A stretch of 64,000 bases of DNA from JANRKN01 sp033763435 (GCA_033763435.1 JANRKN010000128.1:45609-109608), one strand, 5' to 3'. Positions 34,647 to 44,010 are shown, counted from the first letter of the stretch. Translations and numbers: made by a program. The notes: generated by a model from the letters alone, not told the origin.

Positions 34647-35294
34647 TTACTCATCGCGGATGGCCGCAAAGACCGCCGGCGCCCACGGCCCAGTCACGCG
34701 CACGTCGTCCGAAAGCGCGGCCACGAGCTCGCGGACCTGCGCGGTGAACTCTCGCGGCACAAGGAAGCACACGCGCCGATGCCCTGGCGCGCCCGGGGCG
34801 GATGTTGCCGGATCGACCCACGCCCACTGCGAGCTGATCGCCTCGAGCCCGCGGAGCTGCTCGGGCAACGGCTCCGGGAGCGCGCCCAGCGCCGCGCGGC
34901 GCGATTCGAGAAAGGCCCGGCCCGTCAGGGGCTTGAGCTCCACCTGCGCCGGAGCGCGCGTCGGTGCGGGAAGCGTCACCATCCACTCGACACGCCCGCG
35001 CACACGCTCGATCGCCTGCAGGATCGGCCCCTCGCGCAGCCGCAACGCGCGGCCCACGGCGGCCTCATCGGCAAATATCTCGCCGAACCGCAGCGGCACG
35101 CACGTCGCGCGCGCCGCGACGGCGTTCACAAGCTTCTGGTACATTGAGACACGCGCGGCATCCGCGGGCCAGGGCTGCTCAACCGTCGCCGCGAGCATGC
35201 AGAGCACGCCCTCGACGATCGGCGCAAGGTCCGTCAGCTCCGAGCCCAAGGCGCGGAGGTCCGCCTCGCGCACGATGCAGACGCCCATCAGCAT
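34647..35294 (-). CDS. gvpL/F: GvpL/GvpF family gas vesicle protein, short form
   Basis: This 215-aa protein has GvpL/F features: an LCMLAATVEQPW segment, MYQKLVNAVAARATCVPLRF with FGEIFADEAAV (the family's pro-leu-RFG block), and the terminal TGPWAPAVFA motif. GvpL/F proteins help nucleate gas vesicles and bind GvpA. It is shorter than its two paralogues here. ATG 35294 has AGGAG 6 nt upstream. It is the last gene of the cluster, converging on the lyase gene, and no terminator is visible in the 20-nt gap. Confidence 0.82.
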   Translation of the reverse strand: MLMGVCIVREADLRALGSELTDLAPIVEGVLCMLAATVEQPWPADAARVSMYQKLVNAVAARATCVPLRFGEIFADEAAVGRALRLREGPILQAIERVRGRVEWMVTLPAPTRAPAQVELKPLTGRAFLESRRAALGALPEPLPEQLRGLEAISSQWAWVDPATSAPGAPGHRRVCFLVPREFTAQVRELVAALSDDVRVTGPWAPAVFAAIRDE

Positions 35295-35306
35295 GCCCGG
35301 CTCCTC

Positions 35307-36131
35307 TCAGGCCGCGAGCCTCGGACAGAATGAGTACGGCGCCCACGGGCCCGTCCACGCGACGCTCAGGCCCGGCTCGCCGGCCCGCTCGCGCACGAGC
35401 GCCGAGAGGGCTTCGAGATCCGCGGACTGTTCGCGCCCGACCAGCAGCGCCCAGTGCCCGATCGGGCTCAGGCCCGAATCGTCGCGCGTCGCCCGCCGGA
35501 CCACCACCTCGCCCCACCGTTCGCGCAGCAGCGTCTCGATCGACTGCGCGAGTTCGACCTCGCGCCGGCGCAGTTCAACGCCTGCCCGCGAGGCGGCCTT
35601 CTTCTCAAGGAAGTACTTCGCGCCCGGCCCCACCGCCTTGCCCTGCGTCTCGGCCTGGATCAGCCGCTCGGTGATCGTCCGCAGCGCGATCGTCGGGTCG
35701 AGCATCACCTTCAGGCTCCACTCATCCCGCTGCGCGACGCGCCCGAGGAACCCGAGGATCTCCGTCGAGTGATCGGCCATCTTCTGGGCGAGGCTCATCT
35801 CCTCGCGGAAGACCACGCCCAGCGTGAGAGGCATGACCTCCGCACGCTCGCGCGCCTCGCGGATGATCTCCTCGTGGCGCATCGCGCGCGGCGTGAGCCA
35901 CTGCGGATCGGCGAGTCGTTTCTCGGCGTCCTCGCCCACGAGATAACCGATGGGCAGGCGCACGACGACGGCATCGAGCCCGCCGTGGGTCAGCACTTCC
36001 AGACGCTGGTCGGGCTCAAAGCCCGCGCCGCTCAGGTGCGCGAGCGTGCCGGCCCGGCCCACGCACACGGCGTAGATCAGCGAGGTTTCGTCGGTCGCGC
36101 GGACGTCCCGCGCGGTCATCGTCTGCTCCAT
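35307..36131 (-). CDS. gvpL/F: GvpL/GvpF family gas vesicle protein
   Basis: The 274-aa protein begins with the family strand LIYAVCVGRAG. RHEEIIREARERAEVMPLTLGVVF follows, then a long central helical region (LEKKAASRAGVELRRREVEL), and it ends in the characteristic WTGPWAPYSF motif. It is likely a minor structural or nucleation protein of the vesicle. ATG 36131 follows AGAGGGG. It lies between the AAA ATPase gene and the short paralogue, with small gaps on both sides. Confidence 0.88.
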   Translation of the reverse strand: MEQTMTARDVRATDETSLIYAVCVGRAGTLAHLSGAGFEPDQRLEVLTHGGLDAVVVRLPIGYLVGEDAEKRLADPQWLTPRAMRHEEIIREARERAEVMPLTLGVVFREEMSLAQKMADHSTEILGFLGRVAQRDEWSLKVMLDPTIALRTITERLIQAETQGKAVGPGAKYFLEKKAASRAGVELRRREVELAQSIETLLRERWGEVVVRRATRDDSGLSPIGHWALLVGREQSADLEALSALVRERAGEPGLSVAWTGPWAPYSFCPRLAA

Positions 36132-36178
36132 GCTTCTACCCCTCTGACGCGGTGATCCTCTGAATCCGTCCGGCGCGC

Positions 36179-38374
36179 TCAGGCCGCCTCGCGAAGGTCG
36201 CGGATGGCCAACTCGAGGTCCTCACGGGTGATGCGGGGCGAGTCGCCGCCTTCGCCGACGGTGCGCCGGATGGCCGCGAGGCCCGCACGCGTGCAGGCCG
36301 CGGCGATCTGCGCGCCCGAGGCGCCCGGGAAGATCCGCGCGAGCGTCGCGGGCTCCACGCCCGGCTCGATCGGCTTGCCCTTGAGGTGGACCGCAAAGAT
36401 CTCGGTCCGCGCGCGCTCGTCGGGATACGGGAGCTCGACGACCTCGTCGAACCGGCCCGGGCGGAGCATCGCGGCGTCGATGCGATCCCGGCGGTTGGTC
36501 GCGCCCAGGATCAGCACGTCACGCAGCTCCTCGACGCCGTCCATCTCGGCGAGGAACTGGCTCAGGACGCGCTCGCTGACAGCATCGCCGCCCGTGACAG
36601 CGCCGGCCGCGCGGGCGGGAATGATCGCGTCGATCTCATCGAAGAACACGATGCAGGGCGCAGCCTGGCGCGCCTTGCGGAAGATCTCGCGCAGGCCCTT
36701 CTCGCTCTCACCCACGAACTTGCTCAGCAGCTCGGGGCCCTTGACGGAGATGAAGTTGACCTGCGTCTGCGTCGCGGCGGCCTTGGCAATGAGCGTCTTG
36801 CCCACGCCGGGCGGCCCGACGAGCAGGATGCCCTTGCTGGGCTTGATGCCCGCGCGCGCGAACAGCTCGCGATGTTTGAGGGGCCACTCGACCGCTTCCA
36901 TCAGTCGGCGCTTGACGTCGTCCATGCCGCCGATCTGGTCCCAACGGACGTTGGGCACCTCCACCACCACCTCGCGCACGGCGGAGGGCTCGACCTCGCC
37001 CAGCGCCTGCTCAAAGTGATCCATCGTCACTTCGAGCGTCGAGATCAGCTCGTAGGGGATGGAGTCGCGCGCGAAGTCGATCTGCGGCATGATCGTCCGC
37101 AGGCAGGCCATCGCCGCCTCGCGGCAGAGCGCTTCAAGGTCCGCGCCCACGAAGCCGTGCGTGCGATCGGCGATGCGCGCCATATCGACGTCCGCCGCGA
37201 GCGGCATGCCGCGCGAATGAATGTCGAGGATCTCGCGCCGGCCGTGGCGGTCGGGGATCGGGATCGCGATCTCGCGGTCAAAGCGCCCGGGCCTGCGCAG
37301 CGCGGGGTCGAGCGCGTTGGGCAGGTTGGTCGCGGCGATGACCATCACGTTAGACCGGCGATTCAGCCCGTCCATCAGCGCGAGCAGCTGCGCGACGATG
37401 CGCTTCTCAACCTCGCCCGCGGCGTTCTCGCGCTTGGGCGCGATCGAGTCGATCTCATCAATGAAGATGATGCTCGGCCCCTGGCGCGTCGCTTCGTCCC
37501 AGATCTTGCGCAGGTGCGCTTCGGACTCGCCGTAGAACTTGTGGACGATCTCGGGGCCCGAGATGGTGAAGAAGCGCGCGTCGGTCTCGTGGGCGATGGT
37601 GCGGGCGATCAGGGTCTTGCCGCAGCCGGGCGGACCGTGCAGGAGCACGCCTTTGGGTGGATCGATGCCCAGGCGCCGAAAGACCTCCGGGAAGCGCAGG
37701 GGGAGCTCGATCATCTCGCGGATGCGGTGCACCTGCCCGCGCAGGCCCCCGATGTCTTCGTAGCTGAATCGACGATCGCCGGTGCCCTTGGCGTTCGGCG
37801 TCGCGCCGCTGTTGGCGGACGAGCCGGCGGGCGCGCTGGCGACAAGCAGTCGCGTGGTCGGGTGGATGAGCACGGGGCCCGGGGGCGTGGTCTTCTCGGC
37901 GACAAACTCGGCGCTCCGGCTGCCGAAGAGCATGACGCGCACGCGGTCGCCGGGCATGACGGTGAGGCCGTCGAGCCGGCTGCCGATGTACTCCATGTCG
38001 CGCGCCGAGGGCTGAACGTTCGTGGGCCTGAGGGTGATGCTCTCGGCAGGCTCACACGCGGCCTTCTCGATGCGGACGGGGGCATCGAGCCCGACGCCGG
38101 CGTTCTCACGGCTCAGGCCGTCCAGGTGCACGCAGCCCTTGCCGCGCTGTTCCTTGAACGTCGGCATCGCGCGGCAGACCGTCGCCCGCGAGCCACGCAC
38201 GAGCACCGCATCGCCCAAACCTACGCCCAGGCGCTTGAGGTCCTCAGGGTCGAGGCGCGCATAGGCCCGTCCCACGTCCTTGCCCGCGGCCTCGCCGACC
38301 CGCAGTTCGATTCCGCCCGCTTCGCGCGCGGCAGCACCGGACGGAGCGCCCTGACGACCATTCGGAGAGACCAT
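36179..38374 (-). CDS. CDC48/VAT-type double AAA+ ATPase in the gas vesicle cluster
   Basis: The 731-aa protein has the CDC48 N-domain (about residues 20-180), then two AAA modules. Walker A motifs are GPPGCGKT near residue 246 and GPPGVGKT near 518. Walker B motifs are IIFIDEID and IVFFDEID, and the second region of homology RPGRFD occurs in both modules. It should form a hexameric unfoldase. CDC48-like ATPases occur in some gas vesicle clusters, and a role in assembling or remodelling GvpA polymers is inferred. ATG 38374 has GGAGG upstream and lies 14 nt after the Hsp20 gene. Confidence 0.93.
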   Translation of the reverse strand: MVSPNGRQGAPSGAAAREAGGIELRVGEAAGKDVGRAYARLDPEDLKRLGVGLGDAVLVRGSRATVCRAMPTFKEQRGKGCVHLDGLSRENAGVGLDAPVRIEKAACEPAESITLRPTNVQPSARDMEYIGSRLDGLTVMPGDRVRVMLFGSRSAEFVAEKTTPPGPVLIHPTTRLLVASAPAGSSANSGATPNAKGTGDRRFSYEDIGGLRGQVHRIREMIELPLRFPEVFRRLGIDPPKGVLLHGPPGCGKTLIARTIAHETDARFFTISGPEIVHKFYGESEAHLRKIWDEATRQGPSIIFIDEIDSIAPKRENAAGEVEKRIVAQLLALMDGLNRRSNVMVIAATNLPNALDPALRRPGRFDREIAIPIPDRHGRREILDIHSRGMPLAADVDMARIADRTHGFVGADLEALCREAAMACLRTIMPQIDFARDSIPYELISTLEVTMDHFEQALGEVEPSAVREVVVEVPNVRWDQIGGMDDVKRRLMEAVEWPLKHRELFARAGIKPSKGILLVGPPGVGKTLIAKAAATQTQVNFISVKGPELLSKFVGESEKGLREIFRKARQAAPCIVFFDEIDAIIPARAAGAVTGGDAVSERVLSQFLAEMDGVEELRDVLILGATNRRDRIDAAMLRPGRFDEVVELPYPDERARTEIFAVHLKGKPIEPGVEPATLARIFPGASGAQIAAACTRAGLAAIRRTVGEGGDSPRITREDLELAIRDLREAA

Positions 38375-38388
38375 GCCCTGCCTCCGTG

Positions 38389-38970
38389 TCACCGCTCGCA
38401 GCGGATCTCGACCACGCCGTTGTTCGTCGACACCTTCATCTTCGCCCGGTCCATCGCACCCGGGAGCAGCACTTCCTTGCGGTAGCGCTTGCTCGCGTGC
38501 TCTGCCGAGATGGTCAGCACGTCACCCGAAACCTCGAGCTTGACGTGCTCCGCGCCGATGCCCGGCATCTCTGCGACGATCAGCACGTGCGTGTCTTCCT
38601 CGAAGACGTCGACCGCGGGCTCGCGGATCTCTTCGACGCCCGTCTCGCGGGGCGCCTCGGTCGTGGGCCGGACGTTGCCGAAGGGCTCGACCTCAAAGCC
38701 CTGACCGTTCTTGGCGGTGCGGACGTTGAAGCCGTACTGGAAGCGATAGGGCTTGCCACTCTGCGTGGTGCCTTCACCCTCGCGCTGAAGTTCCTGGCCC
38801 TTCTCGGCCAGTTCCTGCAGCTTGCCGAGCAGGCCCGTGAGCCCGCCCAGAATGCCCTCGATGTTGCCCATCGGGCCCGCGCCGGGGGTGTTCGGGCCGG
38901 TGTTGCCTGTCGGATTGCCGGTGGGCCGGCCCGAGCGGCCTGGGTTGGATCGACGGCTGTTGTTGATCAT
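38389..38970 (-). CDS. gvpH: GvpH-like Hsp20 small heat-shock protein
   Basis: The 193-aa protein has a Gly/Asn/Pro-rich N-terminus, a short helical segment (LLGKLQELAEKGQELQ) and a C-terminal alpha-crystallin domain (PAVDVFEEDTHVLIVAEMPG, VKLEVSGDVLTISAE, YRKEVLLPG and VSTNNGVVEIRCER). GvpH proteins of gas vesicle clusters have this plan and act as chaperones. The start overlaps the stop of the preceding gene as ATGA. Confidence 0.85.
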   Translation of the reverse strand: MINNSRRSNPGRSGRPTGNPTGNTGPNTPGAGPMGNIEGILGGLTGLLGKLQELAEKGQELQREGEGTTQSGKPYRFQYGFNVRTAKNGQGFEVEPFGNVRPTTEAPRETGVEEIREPAVDVFEEDTHVLIVAEMPGIGAEHVKLEVSGDVLTISAEHASKRYRKEVLLPGAMDRAKMKVSTNNGVVEIRCER

Positions 38971-39590
38971 GCCTGTGCTCCTTGGCTCGTGGTCCGCGGC
39001 TGAGGCGCGGCGGTCATGGGCTCGATGACCCGCACGTCCGCGGGCAGAAACCGCTGCACGCGGTGCAGCATGCCGATGAACAGCACGCCCTCGAGCCCCG
39101 GGGCGAGCGTGCGATCGATGCGATCGGCGATGAATCGGTCGCGCTTCTCGAGCAGCGCATCGCCCAGCGCGGGGTCCAGCCCCGGCTCGCCACGCTCGGC
39201 GGCGCGCTTGACCGCGCGATATTCCTCAAGCAGCAGCTCGGGCGACTCGGTGCCCACAACCTCCGCGCCGCGCGCGATCAGCGATTCGAGCAGGCGGTGG
39301 TTCCGGCTGCCCTGGCGCGCAAGGTCGGCGATGATCTCGCGCTCGCGCCCGCAAACGGGCAGTCCGTCCTGATACAGGCGCAGCGACGCGCTGACGCTCA
39401 GGCTCTGGGCCCAGGCTTCGATGCGTTCCCAGTACTCGGCCACGCGCGTCTGCTTGCGCAGCCAGGCGTCCGGGCCCTGCGCGCCGATCGTCGCACGCAC
39501 GACGGCGTCGCGCAGCTGACCGAGATCGGCCTCGGTGTGAATGATCGGCACGACGTGCAGCACGCGGGCTTGTTCGGCGGGCGCGCTCAT
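38967..39590 (-). CDS. Gas vesicle cluster protein of unknown function, possibly TraB/ChaN-like
   Basis: The 207-aa protein is not a known Gvp. It starts with a strand and histidine (VLHVVPIIHTEAD), has a charged helical middle, an acidic segment (SPELLLEEYRAVKRA), and ends with EKRDRFIADRIDRTL followed by GVLFIGMLHRVQRF. The R-D-x-x-I and G-x-x-H pattern is reminiscent of the TraB/ChaN (EreA-like) fold, but I am not confident. It overlaps genes on both sides by 4 nt, so it is firmly part of the operon. Confidence 0.7.
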   Translation of the reverse strand: MSAPAEQARVLHVVPIIHTEADLGQLRDAVVRATIGAQGPDAWLRKQTRVAEYWERIEAWAQSLSVSASLRLYQDGLPVCGREREIIADLARQGSRNHRLLESLIARGAEVVGTESPELLLEEYRAVKRAAERGEPGLDPALGDALLEKRDRFIADRIDRTLAPGLEGVLFIGMLHRVQRFLPADVRVIEPMTAAPQPRTTSQGAQA

Positions 39591-39991
39591 GCCACGTCGC
39601 TCCGCGGGAGCTCAATCGGCTGCTTGGGCGCGATGCGCCCGGCCTCGGGCAGCACCGGGCGCGCCAGGGCCGACTCAAGCTCCGACACGCGCTTGCGAAG
39701 CTCTTCGACCGTCTCTGCGGCGACCGTGTCGACCATCGGGGGCTTGGCTTCGATGGATTCGGCCTTGGGCGCCGAGCCGAACACCGGGCTGTTCGCCCAC
39801 CAGTCCATCCCCATTTCCTTGGCCTTGTCGACCGAGCAGATCACCAGCCGAATCTGGATCGAGAGCAGCTCGATATCGACGAGCTTGATCCGCACGTCGC
39901 CCGCGATCACGACGCCCTTGTCCAGCACGCGCTCGAGCAGGTCGGCGACCGTGCTGCTCTGGATCGAGTGGTTGGGCTGGCGTGCGCTCAT
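39587..39991 (-). CDS. gvpJ: GvpA-family accessory protein with C-terminal extension (GvpJ-type)
   Basis: The 134-aa protein has the GvpA/J/M core (STVADLLERVLDKGVVIAGD, then VRIKLVDIELLSIQIRLV) followed by WWANSP and a 70-residue extension. The extension includes a predicted coiled coil (EELRKRVSELESALARPV). Such long variants are minor nucleation or tip proteins rather than the rib protein. ATG 39991 has no good ribosome site. Three 14-bp direct repeats lie immediately upstream. Confidence 0.85.
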   Translation of the reverse strand: MSARQPNHSIQSSTVADLLERVLDKGVVIAGDVRIKLVDIELLSIQIRLVICSVDKAKEMGMDWWANSPVFGSAPKAESIEAKPPMVDTVAAETVEELRKRVSELESALARPVLPEAGRIAPKQPIELPRSDVA

Positions 39992-39998
39992 GCTGAGG

Positions 39999-40035
39999 GT
40001 GGTTGGCGTTCAGTGGTTGGCGTGCGGTGGTTGGC
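39999..40035. repeat. Three 14-bp-spaced direct repeats of GTGGTTGGC
   Basis: GTGGTTGGC starts at 39999, 40013 and 40027, exactly 14 bp apart. A near copy (GTGGTTGGG) is at 39968 inside the downstream gene. The array fills the 72-nt gap between gvpK and the gvpJ-type gene, where that gene's ribosome site should be. It could be a protein-binding array or a slippage product that tunes translation. Confidence 0.75.
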
Positions 40036-40063
40036 AGTTCGGCGAGGCGAGCAAGCCGGGCGA

Positions 40064-40507
40064 TCAGGACTTGGGGCTATCCATCAGCGTGCCGAGCGGT
40101 CCGAGGTCGAGGTTCAGGTCGCTCTCCGAGAGCCCGAACTCGCGCCTCATGCGCTCGATCTCGCGGGCCTGAAGCATGAGCGTCTCTCCGAGGCGCTCGA
40201 TCTGGGCGTCGCTCAGCGACCCGGAGTCCATCCGCCGGATCGCCTGCTTCTCCATCAGCTCGTGCAGAAGCCGGATGAGCGTCAGCACAAGCCTCCCCAA
40301 GCCTTTTCGGACGTCCTCCGGGTCGACATTGACGCGGGCCGCGGGTTGGACGGTGTTCTCTGCGCAATCACGTCCGCGCCCACCGGTTCTGGTGGTCGCG
40401 GCCATCGCTTCGTCGGTCACAAGGCTCTGAAGCGCCGATTTCAGGTCGTCGCTCACCTCGCCCCGCGGCTCGATCTCGCTCGAAGCGGACGTTGGAAGCC
40501 CACTCAC
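40064..40507 (-). CDS. gvpK: GvpK gas vesicle protein
   Basis: The 147-aa protein has the GvpK core VDPEDVRKGLGRLVLTLIRL, then LHELMEKQAIRRMDSGSLSD and RLGETLMLQAREIERMRREF. GvpK is a small essential accessory protein found in almost all gas vesicle clusters. The start is GTG 40507, set by AGGAGGG upstream and a GTGA overlap with the preceding gene; the open frame continues upstream but is not coding. Confidence 0.92.
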   Translation of the reverse strand: MSGLPTSASSEIEPRGEVSDDLKSALQSLVTDEAMAATTRTGGRGRDCAENTVQPAARVNVDPEDVRKGLGRLVLTLIRLLHELMEKQAIRRMDSGSLSDAQIERLGETLMLQAREIERMRREFGLSESDLNLDLGPLGTLMDSPKS

Positions 40508-40797
40508 GCGCCCCCTCCTTCCGGGGACTGGCCGGACGGCTGCACCGACCATGGCGCGGTCATGCGCCGGGCCGTCTCCACCGAGGCCAGCAGCAACTGC
40601 ACCCCGAGATACACCAGCTCCACATCGGCAACCGAGATCGTCACCTCGCCCTTGACGACCACACCCTTGTGCAGCACGCGGTCGAGCGCATCGCACAGCG
40701 ACACCTGGCCTTCTTCGCCCGTGCACAGGTCATCGTCGGGCCCGAGGCCGACGCGCGCGGTCAGCCCGTTGCAACTCTCGTGCTCGACGCGCGCCAT
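40504..40797 (-). CDS. gvpJ: GvpA-family accessory protein (GvpJ/GvpS-type)
   Basis: The 97-aa protein has the GvpA-family core (SLCDALDRVLHKGVVVKGEV, then TISVADVELVYLGVQLLLAS). The N-terminus is more divergent and contains two extra cysteines. Substitutions at the strand positions argue against it being the major rib protein, so it is probably a nucleation or minor component. It overlaps gvpK by 4 nt and starts 3 nt after gvpG. Confidence 0.85.
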   Translation of the reverse strand: MARVEHESCNGLTARVGLGPDDDLCTGEEGQVSLCDALDRVLHKGVVVKGEVTISVADVELVYLGVQLLLASVETARRMTAPWSVQPSGQSPEGGGA

Positions 40798-40800
40798 CGA

Positions 40801-41280
<480 letters not shown>

Positions 41281-41307
41281 GAGCCCCTCCGCCGCGCCGG
41301 GCGCGGA

Positions 41308-42066
41308 TCAGGCCGCCTCGCGGAGGCCTTCTTCGCCATCGATCTCGAGCTTCACGAAGTTGTGAGGCGCCCAGGGCCCGTTGAAGTCAAATACAAACTC
41401 TTCGCTGAACCCGCTCGCCGCGGCATGGACCGCCCTCTCGAAAGCCTCGACGCCCTCACGGCGAACGAGGCACGCGAGGTTCATGATCTCGGTGTCCTTG
41501 CGCGGGTCGTTGATCAGGACGTCCGCGCACGCGGGGCGCAGGGCTTCGAGCACGCGGTCGGTCAGGTCCTGGCGCTCCTGGCTCAGAACACCCTCGACCA
41601 TCCGACCCAGTTCCATGCGCTCGTCGTGCGAGGCGCCGGAGGCGAGGCGATCGCGCGCGACGCGCAGCACCGGATGCCGCTCGACAAGGTACGCGAAGAT
41701 GTTGGGGACGTCCCACGCGACGCGCAGGCCCATCTCGACGCAGCCGGCCACGCGGCCCATCTGCTCGGTCAGGCTCAGGCGGTGCTGGCGCAGGAACCGC
41801 TCGATCTGCGGCTGATTCTTCGTGATCATCCCGAAGCTCAGCGGCAGCACGGTCGCCACGCGCCCGAGCACACGCAGCACACCCTGGTGCGCCGCGAGGT
41901 GCCGGCGCTCGGGCCTGAGCGTGCGCACCGCGATCGGGCTCACAACCGCCGCGAGGTCATCGACAATGATGCTGGTGACCGCGGCGCCATCGACGCCAGC
42001 GGGCAGACCATCCACCGGCGCCGAAGCTTCGGTCACCGCGTACACATAGAAACCATTCCCGGCCAT
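41308..42066 (-). CDS. gvpL/F: GvpL/GvpF family gas vesicle protein
   Basis: The 252-aa protein starts with FYVYAVTEASA and has the classical pattern HLAAHQGVLRVLGRVATVLP then LSFGMI. A central helical region holds LSQERQDLTDRVLEALRPAC, and it ends with FDFNGPWAPHNF. It is the most canonical of the three GvpL/F proteins here. ATG 42066 has GGAGGG at about 8 nt. An upstream GTG at 42087 has no ribosome site. Confidence 0.92.
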   Translation of the reverse strand: MAGNGFYVYAVTEASAPVDGLPAGVDGAAVTSIIVDDLAAVVSPIAVRTLRPERRHLAAHQGVLRVLGRVATVLPLSFGMITKNQPQIERFLRQHRLSLTEQMGRVAGCVEMGLRVAWDVPNIFAYLVERHPVLRVARDRLASGASHDERMELGRMVEGVLSQERQDLTDRVLEALRPACADVLINDPRKDTEIMNLACLVRREGVEAFERAVHAAASGFSEEFVFDFNGPWAPHNFVKLEIDGEEGLREAA

Positions 42067-42122
42067 CGCTGCATCCCTCCGAACCACCCCGGGCGTATCG
42101 AGTCATCCCGCGATCGCGAACA

Positions 42123-42428
42123 TCAGGCCGCTTCACGCAGCGCGGGCGGCTCGGGCGCGACCGTCAAGTTGCTGTCGGGCGCAGGCCCGACCGTGCCCGC
42201 GACGGGCGACGGGCTCGCCGAGGTCGCGACGGGCGCGGCGGCCGGCGTCGCCTGCGCGGCGGCCGGCATCGGGAAGAGCATCCCCGCGCGGACGCGCTTG
42301 AGGTTGCCTTCCTCGCTGCGAATATCGAGCAGGAACCGGCACGTGGGGCACTTCACCAGCCCCTCGTAGTCGTCGTAGTTCTTGCCCAGGTCAAACTTGT
42401 GCCCACAGTTGATGCAGTTCACCTGCAT
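42123..42428 (-). CDS. Small zinc-ribbon protein in the gas vesicle cluster
   Basis: The 101-aa protein has one zinc ribbon formed by C5, C8, C27 and C30 (CINCGHKFDLG ... VKCPTC) and a low-complexity Ala/Pro/Thr tail ending in ALREAA. The same REAA-type ending appears in the GvpL/F protein next to it. GAGGTG precedes ATG 42428. I know no Gvp protein with this plan; it may be a regulator or scaffold specific to this lineage. Confidence 0.75.
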   Translation of the reverse strand: MQVNCINCGHKFDLGKNYDDYEGLVKCPTCRFLLDIRSEEGNLKRVRAGMLFPMPAAAQATPAAAPVATSASPSPVAGTVGPAPDSNLTVAPEPPALREAA

Positions 42429-42486
42429 GGATTCACCTCAGCTCTGTTCTCAATCTCAACCGGCCCGCGCGGGCCGACGTTTATGT

Positions 42487-42954
42487 TCAGTACGAATGCA
42501 CGAATCCCTCGTCACCCGCCGAAGCCTTGGGCGCGATCCGAGGCCTTTCGGCCAGCTCCTCGCCCTGCGCCGCGGCCTTGAAATCGCTCAACGCCCGGCG
42601 CGGCGGGCCCGAGACCGCCTCACCCACCGGCTCGATGATCGTGCCGCGCGTTGAACCGATGTCAGGCGTCAACCGCGCGCCGATCCCCGTCCGAAGCCGG
42701 ATCGATTCCAGCAGGTTCTGGATCTCGATCTCGATCTCTTCGCAGCGCTTCCGGCACAGCTCGGCGCGCTTGAGCGCGACGCGCCGGTCCTGCTCGCGCC
42801 GATAGCGCTCCATCTCCAGCGCGCTCAGACGCATGTACGTCTTGTGCGCCGGGTCGTCCTCGCGAGACCTCGACACCGCGCTCGGGCGCGAGGAACCCAT
42901 GCCGGGGCCGCTCATCGCTGACTTGCGCTCACGACCGTGGTTCATGCCCGCCAT
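42487..42954 (-). CDS. Gas vesicle cluster protein of unknown function, coiled-coil-like
   Basis: The 155-aa basic protein has a central helix predicted to form a coiled coil (LSALEMERYRREQDRRVALK, then AELCRKRCEEIEIEIQNLLE) between low-complexity ends. No domain is recognised. Its position between gvpN and the zinc-ribbon gene, with short gaps, suggests a vesicle-related role. The start is ATG 42954; an internal ATG at 42915 is an alternative. Confidence 0.7.
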   Translation of the reverse strand: MAGMNHGRERKSAMSGPGMGSSRPSAVSRSREDDPAHKTYMRLSALEMERYRREQDRRVALKRAELCRKRCEEIEIEIQNLLESIRLRTGIGARLTPDIGSTRGTIIEPVGEAVSGPPRRALSDFKAAAQGEELAERPRIAPKASAGDEGFVHSY

Positions 42955-43002
42955 CGCTGGGTCTCCGTACTCGTCCCGTTCCCCTCGGCTCTCGCCTGGG
43001 CC

Positions 43003-44010
43003 TTACGCGGCCTGGGCCTGCGAACGCCTGGGCTTGATCGTGCCCGCAACGCGCGTGGCGCACACCTCGCGCGCCAGCTCCTCGAGCGTCCGGCGGATCT
43101 GCTTCTCGTCGGTGCTTTCGTCGACGCGGAGCACGTCCGCGAAGACGTCGAAGCAGACGAGGCGGAAGAAGTCGTCGTCGGCGCGCGCCGCCGAGCCCTT
43201 GGCCGCGATGATCCGCGCCGCAGCGATGCACGCGCGGATCGTCGGGCGGTGGCGGCTCGTGCCCATCTCGCGCAGGCGCCGGGCCATCTCGACAATGACC
43301 CGCGCGTCCTCGACAGGCACGCCGCTCTTGCTCGCGGTGATGCCCACCTCGGTCTCCATGTCGTAGTGATCGACCTGGATCGTGATCAGGCGGTCGAGCA
43401 GGGCGTTCTGCGTCTTGTGAACGCCGGCGTACTCCTCGGGGTTGCTGGTGAAGATGCAGCGGAAGTCGGGGTTGACGCGCATGTAGCCGCTGCCTCCGAG
43501 CTTGGGCAGGTTGAGAATTCGCTCTTCAAGGATCGAGAGCAGCGTGTTGTTGGCCTCGGGGCGGGTGCGGTTGAACTCGTCGTAGATCAGCGTGTGCCCG
43601 CGCTCGCACGCGGTGGTGAGGCGGTTGTCCATCCAGTGAACGCTGACGTTCTCCTCGGTCTTGAGGACCGAGCGGACGTAGTTGTCGATCAGGGTGCTCT
43701 TGCGATAGCCCGCGTCCTTGCCGACCAGGTCGCTCGAGCCGAACTCGTCGTTGCCGTGGATCAGCGTGACGGGGCGCCCGATCTGCGCCGCGATGTGGAA
43801 CGCGAGCGTGGTCTTGCCGGTGCCCGCGGGGCCAGCAAGGTGCACGGGGTAGCCGGCGCGGAGGTACGTGAGCGCGCGTTCGGCGAGCTCCTGCACCTGG
43901 GGCGTCTGGACAAAGCTCTCGCTGGCCTTGGGGACCACCGAGACGCCGCCGTTCGCCGAGGCCACCACTTCGTTCGCGCTCCAACGGTTCTCATCACGGA
44001 TGTTTGACAT
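43003..44010 (-). CDS. gvpN: GvpN, MoxR-type AAA+ ATPase of gas vesicle formation
   Basis: The 335-aa ATPase has Walker A GPAGTGKTTLAFHIA, the GvpN-specific stretch HGNDEFGSSDLVGKDAGYRK, Walker B LIYDEFNRTRPEANN and sensor IFTSNPEEYAGVHK. GvpN is needed for efficient enlargement of vesicles. ATG 44010 was chosen over the upstream TTG at 44016. A terminator hairpin lies between this gene and the gvpC-like gene upstream, so gvpN may also have its own promoter in the 177-nt gap. Confidence 0.95.
   Translation of the reverse strand: MSNIRDENRWSANEVVASANGGVSVVPKASESFVQTPQVQELAERALTYLRAGYPVHLAGPAGTGKTTLAFHIAAQIGRPVTLIHGNDEFGSSDLVGKDAGYRKSTLIDNYVRSVLKTEENVSVHWMDNRLTTACERGHTLIYDEFNRTRPEANNTLLSILEERILNLPKLGGSGYMRVNPDFRCIFTSNPEEYAGVHKTQNALLDRLITIQVDHYDMETEVGITASKSGVPVEDARVIVEMARRLREMGTSRHRPTIRACIAAARIIAAKGSAARADDDFFRLVCFDVFADVLRVDESTDEKQIRRTLEELAREVCATRVAGTIKPRRSQAQAA

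Noticed and set aside
36386..38485. 699-codon open frame opposite the CDC48-type gene
   Set aside because: It is the mirror of a strongly recognisable AAA ATPase. Long antisense frames are expected at this GC content, and its product is rich in His, Arg, Asp and Ala without domains.
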